Assembly (NCBI GenBank): GCA_023426545.1
Contig: JAFAAN010000083.1
Location: 6,955 to 70,954, forward strand
Direction of reading: 5' to 3'
From: Pseudomonadota bacterium
GTDB lineage: Bacteria > Myxococcota > Myxococcia > Myxococcales > Myxococcaceae
DNA: 64,000 nucleotides
Shown here one piece after another: positions 46,634 to 54,499 of this stretch. A program made the translations under genes and the position numbers. Position 1 is the first letter of the stretch. Each line of letters opens with the position of its first letter. Below the pieces are notes generated by a model that saw only the letters and a program-made list of their open reading frames with translations, was not told where the DNA came from and made no database searches.

Positions 46634-46655
46634 TGTTGCCTATAGCCCGGCAACA
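46634..46655. repeat. Inverted repeat beside the tRNA-Thr terminator
   Basis: TGTTGCC and GGCAACA flank an 8-nt centre; a further GTTGCCA copy lies 10 bp to the left. Such clustered GTTGCC sites next to a tRNA resemble core sites of tyrosine-recombinase attachment regions, but no integrase gene is seen. Confidence 0.35.
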
Positions 46656-47225
46656 GCGTGCCGGCCCTCTACGCTTGGAGGAGGGGAGCCCAATAGGCGG
46701 CAGAGCGGGCGGAAGTGAGCGTGCCCCTGGGGGAGCAGGCGACGAGCCGCCCGGTCTACGAGAAGGTCAGGGACTGCTGAAGGGGGAAAAAGTAGGGCTT
46801 ATCTCGCTGAGGCCCCGCGAGCGCACGGGACGCCTTCAACTTGCCCACCAGCGGTCGGAGGCTCGGCACAAAAAAGCCCGGGTTCATGGCCCCGAGCCGT
46901 TTTCCGACGATTGAAGTTCACCTCGAACCGCTCCTGTCCGCCACGACCGCGATGGATCCTGACTGCCCGGGGCAATCTTGGAACGAGCCATCCGGATCGC
47001 GTTGGGCCGCTTCGGGCGGCCCGTCAGGTAGGCGCTCGCGAAATCCCACGCATCGCCTATCGCGGGTGTTCGTCAGCTGGCGATAGCGCTCGTTCTCTTC
47101 CATCAGGACCTCGTTCTGCGCGAGCGCATCCATCAGCGATGTGTACATGGATCGTGATTGGGGTCCAGGATGGGATCCAGGATGACTTTGTTGCCGACCG
47201 CCGTGAGGGGTTCGAGCCGACCTTC

Positions 47226-47405
47226 TCAGCCGAGCGCCTTCGTCTTACTCGGTTCTACAGGCCGGTCGAACCGCAGCGTCGTGATGACCTGCCCCTTCTC
47301 GTAGACGTTGTTGGTGCCGCTCTCCGGATGGTCGGAGACGCGATGGGCGAGGGCTGAAGTCGGGAAAGACTGCGCAATCTTCTTTGAGATTGTCAGACCC
47401 CAAAG
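47226..47405 (-). pseudogene. Possible gene remnant (no start codon)
   Basis: An open stretch of about 59 codons on the minus strand, closed upstream by a stop and lacking an ATG or GTG. It encodes plausible protein sequence (SKKIAQSFPTSALAHRVSDH, NNVYEKGQVITTLRFDRPVE). The family is not recognised. It may be the tail of a phage or mobile-element gene whose 5' part was lost when the toxin cassette or a rearrangement arrived. Confidence 0.25.
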
Positions 47406-47451
47406 TCAGGATTCCGTACCTCCTGACGTTCGGGAGCCTTCGGGGGATTGT

Positions 47452-48753
47452 ATGAGATTGGTTGCAGTAGTGTCTTTACTGCTTCTGTCGGCGGGGTGTG
47501 CGACCACCCGCGTTGTCCATATCGACATCGGAAATGGACAGCGGGTCGTCCACGAGTCGGTGGACGTTGACCCGGTTCAGGTGAGTGAGGACGAGTTCAA
47601 GGCCGCCCTCACACGCCTCATCCTGGACATGCGCATGGACGTTGCGTTCCGAGAGGCTGAAGAGGTGGACGAGCGCGGGTGGTCTCGCTCCAAATTGCTT
47701 CTGGCGTCCTCTCAAGGCATCGTCGATTCAGGCTCGAGCAGTTCACTGGAGACCCTGTACTCGCGCATCTGTCCCGATGCGGACGACTGCTTGACCTTGG
47801 TCGGTGGTACGGGACTGACGTTCTCCCGGAAGGACCGGACGTTGATGGCATTGTCCTTCGCGCTCGACACGGTTTGGGAGAGTGTCGAGGCCGAGGTTGG
47901 CAAGGTGCTGAACCCGGTGGCGCTGAAGGCCATGGTGACCTCGGCCGCTCTGACGGTGCTCCTCACGATGGCGCTACCCGAGCCCGTCACCAAGGTCATT
48001 GCGGTGGCGCTGACGGCGGCGATGGTGGCCTACCTTGGAGTGGTGCCGGTCTGGGAGATTGGGCGCGGATTCGGCCGGCTGTGGGATGATGCGGGAAAGG
48101 CGATGAGCGTCATCGAACTACAGGACATTGGGCATCGGTTCGGCAAGGTGCTCGGGCCGAACGGCACGCGCGTCCTCGTGCTGGTCGTCATGGCCGCCCT
48201 GGGCGGAAAGAGCGCAATGGCGGCCCAGGGGCCGAAACTCCCGGGCTTTCCTCAAGCCGCGCTTCGAGCGCAGGCCGAGTCGGGATTCCAGCTCGGCGCG
48301 GCGCTGAATGGCGGCGTGACTTCAATCGCGATGCCTGCCGCTGGCGTGCTGAACGTCGCGCTCGCTCCGGGGGCTACTGCGGCTCTTGCCATGTATTCGG
48401 ACGGGCGGTATCCGGGCGATGCCGAAGGGCCAGTCCATCACATCTGTACGAACAAGAACCTGATTTCGGCTGCGTCTGGCGGCCCTTGGACTCCGTTGTG
48501 TGAAAAGATTTTCAAGAGGGCCGGGATGAACCTTGAGGATGCTGCAAACAAGGTTCGGCTCAAGGGACATGAGGGGCCGCATCCCGAGCGCTACCACAAG
48601 GAAGTCATGGACCGCTTGGAGCGAGCCGTCGAACGATGCCGGACAACTGAGACGTGTCGGGCCAAGCTGGAGCGTGAGCTTGCGAACATCGCCAACGAGC
48701 TTTTGACGCCGGGCTCTCCATTGAGGAGTTTCATCGTGAAGGCGGGTGGGTGA
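47452..48753 (+). CDS. SitA-like polymorphic lipoprotein toxin with AHH-type nuclease C-terminus
   Basis: A 433-residue predicted lipoprotein. Its signal peptide MRLVAVVSLLLLSAGC has a lipobox ending in Cys16. A central region has strongly hydrophobic stretches (TSAALTVLLTMALP, VIAVALTAAMVAYLGVVPVW). The C-terminal 100 residues carry an HNH/AHH-like nuclease signature: VHHICTNKN, then FKRAGMNLED, GHEGPHPERYH. This matches Sit toxins of Myxococcus, lipoproteins passed between kin by TraA/TraB outer-membrane exchange. The ATG at 47452 has GGGGGA upstream. The immunity gene starts 1 bp after its stop. GC and codon use look less biased than in flanking genes. Confidence 0.82.
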   Translation: MRLVAVVSLLLLSAGCATTRVVHIDIGNGQRVVHESVDVDPVQVSEDEFKAALTRLILDMRMDVAFREAEEVDERGWSRSKLLLASSQGIVDSGSSSSLETLYSRICPDADDCLTLVGGTGLTFSRKDRTLMALSFALDTVWESVEAEVGKVLNPVALKAMVTSAALTVLLTMALPEPVTKVIAVALTAAMVAYLGVVPVWEIGRGFGRLWDDAGKAMSVIELQDIGHRFGKVLGPNGTRVLVLVVMAALGGKSAMAAQGPKLPGFPQAALRAQAESGFQLGAALNGGVTSIAMPAAGVLNVALAPGATAALAMYSDGRYPGDAEGPVHHICTNKNLISAASGGPWTPLCEKIFKRAGMNLEDAANKVRLKGHEGPHPERYHKEVMDRLERAVERCRTTETCRAKLERELANIANELLTPGSPLRSFIVKAGG

Positions 48754-48754
48754 G

Positions 48755-49342
48755 GTGGAGCGCAACTTCTATTGGGTACGAAGGACTGATGTGCCTCAGT
48801 GGCTCATCGACACTCCAACGCGGGATTCCGGCGAGGCGTTCGACGAGCCTTGGATGTTTGCTGACGGACGTCAGCTTGAGGACCCGGGAGCTATGCAAGC
48901 TCTGGTTTCGACCCCCGGCGAGAAGCGCGCGTTTGTGTTCTCTGTAATAGAGAAGGCGCCTATCGCCAGCGAAGCAGTCACGCAGGTCTTCCGGTCGCTT
49001 GCTCCGAACGATGTGCAGCTTCTACCGGTGTTCGTAGAAGGGGAGACTGAGCATTTCTTCGTGATCAACGTAACCAGGGTGATTGATTGTATTGACGAAG
49101 CGCAATGCCAGGAGGTCCAGCATTACGACGAGGACGACTCCTTCCCTGAATTTGAAGGTGAGTACCGTTGGATTTACGGCCTGCGTATCGACCCTGCGAA
49201 GACTGAGGGCGCTCACGTCTTTCGGCTGAAGAAGTTCAAGACGGCGTTTATCGTCTCGGAGAACATCAAGAACGCCCTCGAAGGGGTAGGGAACCTCGGA
49301 GTGTCGTTCGAGCGTGTGACTGGGCCTCCGGAGCCTCACTGA
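48755..49342 (+). CDS. Imm11-family (SitI-like) immunity protein
   Basis: A 195-residue cytoplasmic protein. The C-terminal half fits the Imm11 (DUF1629) family common next to myxobacterial toxins: FFVINVTRVIDCIDEAQCQEV, then RWIYGLRIDPAKTEGAHVFR, FKTAFIVSENIKNALEGV. The start is a GTG at 48755 (a GTG at 48746 would overlap the toxin stop). It directly follows the toxin, as expected for the protecting partner of a SitA-type nuclease. The coding sequence is AT-richer than its surroundings. Confidence 0.82.
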   Translation: MERNFYWVRRTDVPQWLIDTPTRDSGEAFDEPWMFADGRQLEDPGAMQALVSTPGEKRAFVFSVIEKAPIASEAVTQVFRSLAPNDVQLLPVFVEGETEHFFVINVTRVIDCIDEAQCQEVQHYDEDDSFPEFEGEYRWIYGLRIDPAKTEGAHVFRLKKFKTAFIVSENIKNALEGVGNLGVSFERVTGPPEPH

Positions 49343-49638
49343 TAATCGATGCTGAGAGCCGAGGTGGCGATTCGAGTGATATCCTCATCTCGCCTCTCGG
49401 CTGCCAGCAGCACGTCGGTCGGTGCTTCCCGGAGCCGGGCCATCTCATCTCGGGCTCGGTCGCCGGCGTTGATGGCGGCGCGGAGGTCAGTGGCGCAATT
49501 CCCCTTGGCCTCCTCGAACGCCGCTCGCTGCACGTCCGCCTCTTCCTTCTGGTGCTCGATGAACGTCCCCGACCTCTTGCGGTTGCAGCGGGCCAGGGCG
49601 TTCAACGTGTGTTCGATGAGGTGGAGCTGAAGCTGCAT
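49336..49638 (-). CDS. Small hypothetical protein, possibly phage-derived
   Basis: A 100-residue charged, helical protein (IEHTLNALARCNRKRSGTFI, HQKEEADVQRAAFEEAKGNC, LRAAINAGDRARDEMARLRE). The pattern of a coiled-coil helix with two cysteines recalls the C-terminal part of Rz-type lysis proteins, but no membrane segment is seen. The frame continues upstream with unlikely His/Arg-rich sequence. It overlaps the 3' end of the immunity gene by 7 bp in convergent orientation. It may be a decayed gene. Confidence 0.45.
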   Translation of the reverse strand: MQLQLHLIEHTLNALARCNRKRSGTFIEHQKEEADVQRAAFEEAKGNCATDLRAAINAGDRARDEMARLREAPTDVLLAAERRDEDITRIATSALSIDYQ

Positions 49639-50509
49639 CACGTCTCCACTGGGCCGCCGTCCGCGTCGTGGCCTTGCGTGAGGGTGGCCATGATGACGTG
49701 CGGCCCGGGACCACTGAGCGTCGGGCGGGCTCCGCGGCGGTGTCCTTGTCGCCGGACCGAGGCGCTGAGTTGAAATGTGTCGAAGTTCGCTGCTCTCGGC
49801 GAACTGGCTGCACACCATCGCTCTGTTCCTCCCAGGGCGAGCAAGTCGGAGCGTCAGCGACGCTGGGACGTTGCGTCATTTCGCCTGCTGCTGGCACAGG
49901 CGCGGGTGCTGAGGGCGCGCGTTCGCCAAGCTCCAGGTGAACCCGCACCGCCGCCACCGTGTAGGCCCAGGGGCGGCTGCCGCGGAATCCGTGAGCCGTG
50001 GCTATCCCAATGCCTCTCACGCGCCGGTGTGGTACCCGCCCAGAATGATTACAGTGAGGGCATCTGTCTTCAGTGGGGACGCTGCGGGTAGTGGCTCATG
50101 ACGACGTCGCAGGTCATGCCTGCGCTGACTCCCTCATGAATAGGGCTCGCACGGAGAGTCATCTTTGTTCGCATTGTTGGTGACATTTCGATTTGTTCGT
50201 GGCATTGTCGCCCCATTGACTTTCGTGTGCGGAATCTCTTGGGGGATTCCAGGGTCAGGGGGAAACCGATGCATCAGGAAGTCTCGCTGGAGCCGCGGAA
50301 CACCTGCAGCCATCACGGGCGCGAAACACGCCTCCAGTCTCGCCGGGTGCGGTGACAGCCCGCCGCGGCGCGCAATCCCACCACCTGAATTCACAGACGT
50401 GCTTGTCGCACCGGCATGCGCGGTTTTCGTGCGCGCGCCGCATGGCCCTGTCTGCGCTCGACCCGCGGTCAGGGCATTCAGAACCCATTGAAGAGGGAAG
50501 GACGACTCT
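49639..50509. other. Gene-poor stretch before the injection-system operon (871 bp)
   Basis: No convincing gene. 49640-50090 looks like degenerate coding DNA. 50140-50260 is markedly AT-richer than the surrounding genome and holds TTGACT at 50216 and the inverted repeat GGAATC-N8-GATTCC at 50231-50250. The long leader before the sheath gene is the likely promoter and control region of the eCIS operon. Confidence 0.5.
50231..50250. promoter_or_regulatory. Inverted repeat upstream of the eCIS operon
   Basis: GGAATC and GATTCC separated by TCTTGGGG, 10 bp after a TTGACT hexamer and about 260 bp before the sheath gene. It may be an operator or a leader hairpin; evidence is limited to symmetry and position. 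Confidence 0.35.
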
Positions 50510-52054
50510 ATGCCGGCTGCTCTCAGCTATCCGGGCGTCTACGTCGAGGAGATTCCGAGTGGGGTCCGCACCATCACCGGCGTGCCCACGTCCATCACGG
50601 CCTTCGTGGGCCGCACGCGGCGCGGTCGCACCAACGACCCGGTGGTCGTCAATGGCTACGGCGACTTCGAGCGCGCCTTCGGCGGGCTGTGGTTGGGCAG
50701 CCCGCTGAGCTTCGCCATCCGGGACTACTTCCTGAACGGGGGCGGGCAGGCCATCGTCGTCCGTCTGGAGAAGGACGCGGCGCCTGCCGCCTTCACGCTG
50801 GACACGGTGCCGTTCGTCGCCGCCAGCCCGGGCACCTGGGGCGACAACCTGCGCGTCATCGTGGACTACAACACCGTCAAGAGCGGTGCCGCGTCCGAGG
50901 ACGACAAGCTCTTCAACCTCACCGTCACGGATATCGGCACCAACACGACGGAGAAGTTCCTCAACCTCTCCATCGACCCGAGCAGTCCGCGCTACTACCC
51001 CAACGTGCTGGAGCAGAACTCCAACCTCCTGCACGTGGACGTGGACACGCTGCCGGAGCCGGCCCCCCGGCCGCCCGCCTCGGCGGTGGTGAACAACAAG
51101 CCGACGCCCGCCGAGCCGACCACCAAGGGCGACGATGGCGACCCGCTCGCCGTTGCCGACTTCACCGGCGAAGGCTTCATGGCGGACAAGAAGGGCCTGT
51201 ACGCGCTGGAGAAGGCGGACATCTTCAACCTCCTCTGCATTCCGCCGCACTCGTTCGCGGATGACGGCGACATCGAGGATTCCCTCGTGACGAGCGCGGC
51301 GGCGTACTGCCTGGACCGGCGCGCCGTCTTCATCGCGGACCCGCCCCGGGCCTGGAACACGGTGGCCAAGGCGGTGTCCGGCTTCAATAGCAGCAGCCTG
51401 CGAAGCAAGAACGCCGCCATGTACTTCCCGTGGCTGATGCAGCCCAATCCCCTGCGCGAGAACCAGCTGGAGGCCTTTGCTCCCAGCGGCGCGGTGGCGG
51501 GCGTGATTGCCCGCACGGATACGATGCGCGGCATCTGGAAGGCGCCGGCGGGGCTGGATACGCAGCTCGTGGGGGTCCCCAAGCTGAGCGTGCCGCTCAC
51601 CGATCTGGAGAACGGGCAACTCAACCCGCTGGGCCTCAACTGCCTCCGTTCGCTGCCGGCCGCCGGCCGAGTGGTGTGGGGGGCCCGGACCACGCGCGGA
51701 AACGACCTGCTGGCCGACGAATGGAAGTACCTGCCGGTGCGCCGGCTGGCGCTCTACATCGAGGAGAGCCTGTACCGCGGCATTCAGTGGGTGGTGTTCG
51801 AGCCCAACGACGAGCCGCTCTGGTCGCAGATTCGCCTCAACGTGGGCGCCTTCATGCAGGGGCTCTTCCGGCAGGGCGCCTTCCAGGGCGCGTCGCCGCG
51901 CGACGCGTACTTCGTCAAGTGCGACAGGGAGACCACCACGCAGGACGACATCAACCGGGGCGTGGTCAACATCATCGTGGGCTTCGCGCCGCTCAAGCCG
52001 GCCGAGTTCGTGGTGCTGAAGCTGCAGCAGATGGCCGGTCAGAGCGAGGCGTAA
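50510..52054 (+). CDS. Contractile tail sheath protein (Pvc2/Afp2-like)
   Basis: A 514-residue sheath subunit. N-terminal signature SYPGVYVEEIPSGVRTITGVPTSITAFVGRT is typical of eCIS and phage sheaths (PF04984), as are NDPVVVNGYGDFERAFGG and YFLNGGGQAIVVR. The C-terminal sheath domain contains RGNDLLADEWKYLPVRRLALYIEESLYRGIQWVVFEPND and ends VNIIVGFAPLKPAEFVVLKLQQ. A variable insertion near residues 180-220 is Pro/Asp-rich. Contraction of this layer drives the tube. GGGAAGGA precedes the ATG. It is the only sheath gene here, whereas PVC and Afp carry three. Confidence 0.95.
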   Translation: MPAALSYPGVYVEEIPSGVRTITGVPTSITAFVGRTRRGRTNDPVVVNGYGDFERAFGGLWLGSPLSFAIRDYFLNGGGQAIVVRLEKDAAPAAFTLDTVPFVAASPGTWGDNLRVIVDYNTVKSGAASEDDKLFNLTVTDIGTNTTEKFLNLSIDPSSPRYYPNVLEQNSNLLHVDVDTLPEPAPRPPASAVVNNKPTPAEPTTKGDDGDPLAVADFTGEGFMADKKGLYALEKADIFNLLCIPPHSFADDGDIEDSLVTSAAAYCLDRRAVFIADPPRAWNTVAKAVSGFNSSSLRSKNAAMYFPWLMQPNPLRENQLEAFAPSGAVAGVIARTDTMRGIWKAPAGLDTQLVGVPKLSVPLTDLENGQLNPLGLNCLRSLPAAGRVVWGARTTRGNDLLADEWKYLPVRRLALYIEESLYRGIQWVVFEPNDEPLWSQIRLNVGAFMQGLFRQGAFQGASPRDAYFVKCDRETTTQDDINRGVVNIIVGFAPLKPAEFVVLKLQQMAGQSEA

Positions 52055-52065
52055 AGGAGACACCC

Positions 52066-52596
52066 ATGGCCCAGTTCAGCGTCAACGCGCAGCGGTTCGA
52101 TCCGTACAAGAACTTCAAGTTCCGCGTGAAGTGGGACGGCAAGTACGTGGCCGGCGTGAGCAAGGTCAGCGCGCTCAAGCGCACCACGGAGGTGGTGAAG
52201 CACCGCGAGGGCGGCGACCCCAGCAGCAGCCGCAAGTCCCCCGGCCGCACCGAGTACGAGGCCATCACCCTGGAGCGCGGCGTCACCCACGACCGCGAGT
52301 TCGAGCAGTGGGCGAACAAGGTGTGGAACTACGGCTCCGGCCTGGGCGCCGAGGTCTCCCTGAAGGACTTCCGCAAGGAGATCATCATCGAGGTCTACAA
52401 CGAGGCCGGGCAGCTGGCGATCGCCTACCGGGTGTACCGGACATGGGTGTCGGAGTTCCAGGCGCTGCCGGACCTGGACGCCAACGCGAACGCCGTCGCC
52501 ATCCAGCACATCAAGCTGGAGAACGAGGGCTGGGAGCGCGACTACGAGGTGGGCGAGCCCTCGGAGCCGAGCTTCCTGGAGCCGCCCAACTCCTGA
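52066..52596 (+). CDS. Inner tube protein (Pvc1/Pvc5-like, gp19 family)
   Basis: A 176-residue tail-tube subunit with FKFRVKWDGKYVAGVSKVSALKRTTEVVKHREGG and ITLERGVTHDREFEQWANKVW, the fingerprints of the T4 gp19-like tubes of eCIS. The C-terminal IAYRVYRTWVSEFQALPDLDANANAVAIQHIKLENEGW is also typical. It polymerises inside the sheath. AAGGAGA lies 6 bp before the ATG, 11 bp after the sheath stop. Only one tube gene is visible. Confidence 0.95.
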   Translation: MAQFSVNAQRFDPYKNFKFRVKWDGKYVAGVSKVSALKRTTEVVKHREGGDPSSSRKSPGRTEYEAITLERGVTHDREFEQWANKVWNYGSGLGAEVSLKDFRKEIIIEVYNEAGQLAIAYRVYRTWVSEFQALPDLDANANAVAIQHIKLENEGWERDYEVGEPSEPSFLEPPNS

Positions 52597-52610
52597 TGCG
52601 GTGACGGGAC

Positions 52611-53342
52611 ATGCGCTCGCTGACCGCTCCAGAGCTGCTGGGCGCCTGGGAGGCGGGCCATCCGCACGCGGGGCCGGGGCGCGTGCTCGCGTTGCTGTGC
52701 GCGGCGTTCCCGGACACGGCGCCGGAGGAGCTGGCGCGGCTGCCGGTGGGGACGCGGGATGCGCTCCTGCTCGCGGTGCGCGAGGGCACCTTCGGGCCGC
52801 GCGTGGTGGGGCTGGTGCGGTGCCCCGCCTGTAGTGAGCGGGTGGAGCTGGCCTTCGAGGTGGGGGACATCCGGGTGGCGCCGGAGCCCCCTCCGCCGCC
52901 GGCGCTGGAGGTGGTGCGCGCGGGGTACGCGGTGCGGTTCCGGCTGCCGGACAGCCGGGACCTGGCGAGCCTGCCCGGGCTGGACGCGGACAGGGCGCGG
53001 CAGCGGCTGCTGGGGCGGTGTGTGCTGGAGGCGAACCGAGAGGGAGACGCGGTGAGCGTGGCGGAGCTGCCAGGAGAGGTGGTGCTCGCGGTGGCGGAGG
53101 CCATGGCGCAGGCGGATCCGCAGGCGCGGGTGGAGCTGGCCACGGCCTGTCCGGCCTGCCGGCACGCGTGGCAGCCGGTGTTCGACATCGGGGAGTTCTT
53201 CTGGAGGGAAGTGGATGCGTGGGCGCAGCGCACGCTCCACGAGGTGCACGTGCTGGCTCGGGCCTATGGCTGGTCCGAGGAGCGCATCCTCGCGATGAGT
53301 CCCTGGAAGCGGCAGCGCTACCTGGAGATGGCGGCGGGATGA
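52611..53342 (+). CDS. Conserved eCIS protein with two CPAC motifs
   Basis: A 243-residue protein. The N-terminal helical part (LAGAWE-like LLGAWEAGHPHAGPGRVLALL and LPVGTRDALLLAVREGTFGP) is followed by a first CPAC motif (VRCPACSERVEL) and a second, CPACRHAWQPVFDIGEFFW. The four cysteines could form a zinc-binding unit. The C-terminus (LARAYGWSEERILAMSPWKRQRYLEM) resembles the tail of T4 gp26-type baseplate proteins and phage tail-assembly chaperones. It recurs in eCIS clusters right after the tube. Probably a baseplate or assembly factor. Confidence 0.75.
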   Translation: MRSLTAPELLGAWEAGHPHAGPGRVLALLCAAFPDTAPEELARLPVGTRDALLLAVREGTFGPRVVGLVRCPACSERVELAFEVGDIRVAPEPPPPPALEVVRAGYAVRFRLPDSRDLASLPGLDADRARQRLLGRCVLEANREGDAVSVAELPGEVVLAVAEAMAQADPQARVELATACPACRHAWQPVFDIGEFFWREVDAWAQRTLHEVHVLARAYGWSEERILAMSPWKRQRYLEMAAG

Positions 53343-54499
53343 GCGACTACTTGAGTCATCTGGTAGGCCGGCAGCTCAGCCCCGAGGCGGGAGTGCTGCC
53401 CCGAATCGCCTCGATGTTCGCGCCGGGGGACCTCGTGCCCGAGCTGGGCGCGGCCCTTGTCGAGGGCATCGAGGAGCATGAGGCGCCGGGCGTCGCGCCT
53501 CGGCGCGCGGTCCGTGCGGCCCCATGGAACACGGTGTCCCGGGCGCTGAGCTCACCTGAAGCGGAGCGTCCACCAGTGGCCTCCCTGTCCCTGGGCGGAG
53601 AGCGCGGAGCGCGCGCCTCGGAGCCGGCATCCGGGCGCACCGCGAGCGAGGCCTTCTCTCCGTCACCAGTGGTGGTCCGAGGGCTGACTTTCGAAGTGCC
53701 GGTGGCGCCAGATCGCGAGCCGAGCGGCTCCGCTCCAGTGCGACCCCCGCTGCCCTCGGGTGAGGAGCAAGGCGAAGTGGCTCCCGCGCCGCTTCCCAGC
53801 ACGAGCGCAGCAGGACCGCGAGAGGGCAGGGGCCTGAGTGATGTGCGGCCGGAGCCCGAGCCGCTCGCAGTGCGTCCCATGCCTCGCGAGGCCGTGAGCC
53901 CCCGACGCATCGGCAACGCCCTGCGCGCGGACGAGGTCCCGGACGAGCACGGTACGTCTTCCGGGCGCCAGGCGTTCACGGGGCCGAGCTCCCGTTCCAT
54001 TCCGGCTCCCTCCAGCCCGTTCTCCGACGCAAGCACGGCCGCAGCGCGCGGTGCCGGCACCCGTGGACCGGAGCCGGCACTGACGGGGCGCGGGGAGGTG
54101 GCGCTGACGGGACGCGGGGAGGTTGCGCTGACGGGACGCGGGGAGGTGGCGCTGACGGGCCGTGCGCCGGCCATCACGCCAGGGGAGGGCAGGGCGTCGG
54201 AACCTGTGTCCTCCCGGGGCGGAGTGCGCGCCCGCGGAGCGGATTCCCCCGAGCGCGGCGCGGAGTCTCCAGGGGCCGCGCGGGTGCCTGCGTTCCCTGT
54301 TCAGGCGGAGCGCGGGGGCTCCGCGCCTGGCGTTCTGGCTCCGGAGAGCGCGCCCGCGCCCGTGGTGCAGGTGACCATCGGCCGCATCGAGGTGCGGGCC
54401 GTCACGCCGCCCGCTCCCGCGAGACAGGCTCCGGCGCGCACCTCGCCCTCGTTGTCGCTCGACGAATACCTGCGGCGCCGCAACGGGGGTGGGCGATGA
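53339..54499 (+). CDS. Disordered eCIS-associated protein with internal repeats
   Basis: A 386-residue protein, start overlapping the previous stop (ATGA). A short conserved-looking N-terminus (MSDYLSHLVGRQLSPEAGVLPRI) and a C-terminal motif (VVQVTIGRIEVRAV, then LSLDEYLRRRNGGGR) bracket about 300 residues rich in Pro, Ala, Ser, Gly and Arg with no predicted fold. Four ALTGRGEV repeats lie near residues 247-278. Its place between the baseplate-like gene and Pvc16 is constant in eCIS of this type by my recollection. It may be a flexible length or anchoring component; function unknown. Confidence 0.72.
   Translation: MSDYLSHLVGRQLSPEAGVLPRIASMFAPGDLVPELGAALVEGIEEHEAPGVAPRRAVRAAPWNTVSRALSSPEAERPPVASLSLGGERGARASEPASGRTASEAFSPSPVVVRGLTFEVPVAPDREPSGSAPVRPPLPSGEEQGEVAPAPLPSTSAAGPREGRGLSDVRPEPEPLAVRPMPREAVSPRRIGNALRADEVPDEHGTSSGRQAFTGPSSRSIPAPSSPFSDASTAAARGAGTRGPEPALTGRGEVALTGRGEVALTGRGEVALTGRAPAITPGEGRASEPVSSRGGVRARGADSPERGAESPGAARVPAFPVQAERGGSAPGVLAPESAPAPVVQVTIGRIEVRAVTPPAPARQAPARTSPSLSLDEYLRRRNGGGR
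54080..54168 (+). repeat. 24-bp tandem repeat in the disordered eCIS protein
   Basis: Three full 24-bp copies (starting 54080, 54104, 54128) and a partial fourth, encoding ALTGRGEV. Copies differ by one or two bases, so the array is recent or kept uniform by slippage. The frame is preserved. Confidence 0.85.

Larger units (their letters stand above)
46574..47451. other. Gene-poor stretch between tRNA-Thr and the toxin gene (878 bp)
   Basis: Holds the tRNA terminator, the GTTGCC inverted repeat, an imperfect hairpin near 46860-46898 followed by a short T-run, and no convincing gene. On the minus strand, 47226-47405 reads as about 60 protein-like residues (ALAHRVSDHPESGTNNVYEK) but lacks a usable start, and 46918-47148 begins protein-like (LAQNEVLMEENERYRQL) and then degrades. 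This looks like remnants of an inserted element. Confidence 0.45.

Noticed and set aside
46620..47451. Intact integrase or transposase gene next to the tRNA
   Set aside because: No frame carries recombinase or DDE motifs; only short protein-like remnants are visible.
49487..50020. A 177-codon minus-strand frame beside the small hypothetical gene
   Set aside because: Composition changes along its length, no ribosome-binding site or family pattern is seen, and it overlaps the better candidate at 49336-49638.
54080..54168. Possible CRISPR-like array (24-bp repeats)
   Set aside because: Repeats are directly adjacent without spacers and lie in frame inside a coding sequence.
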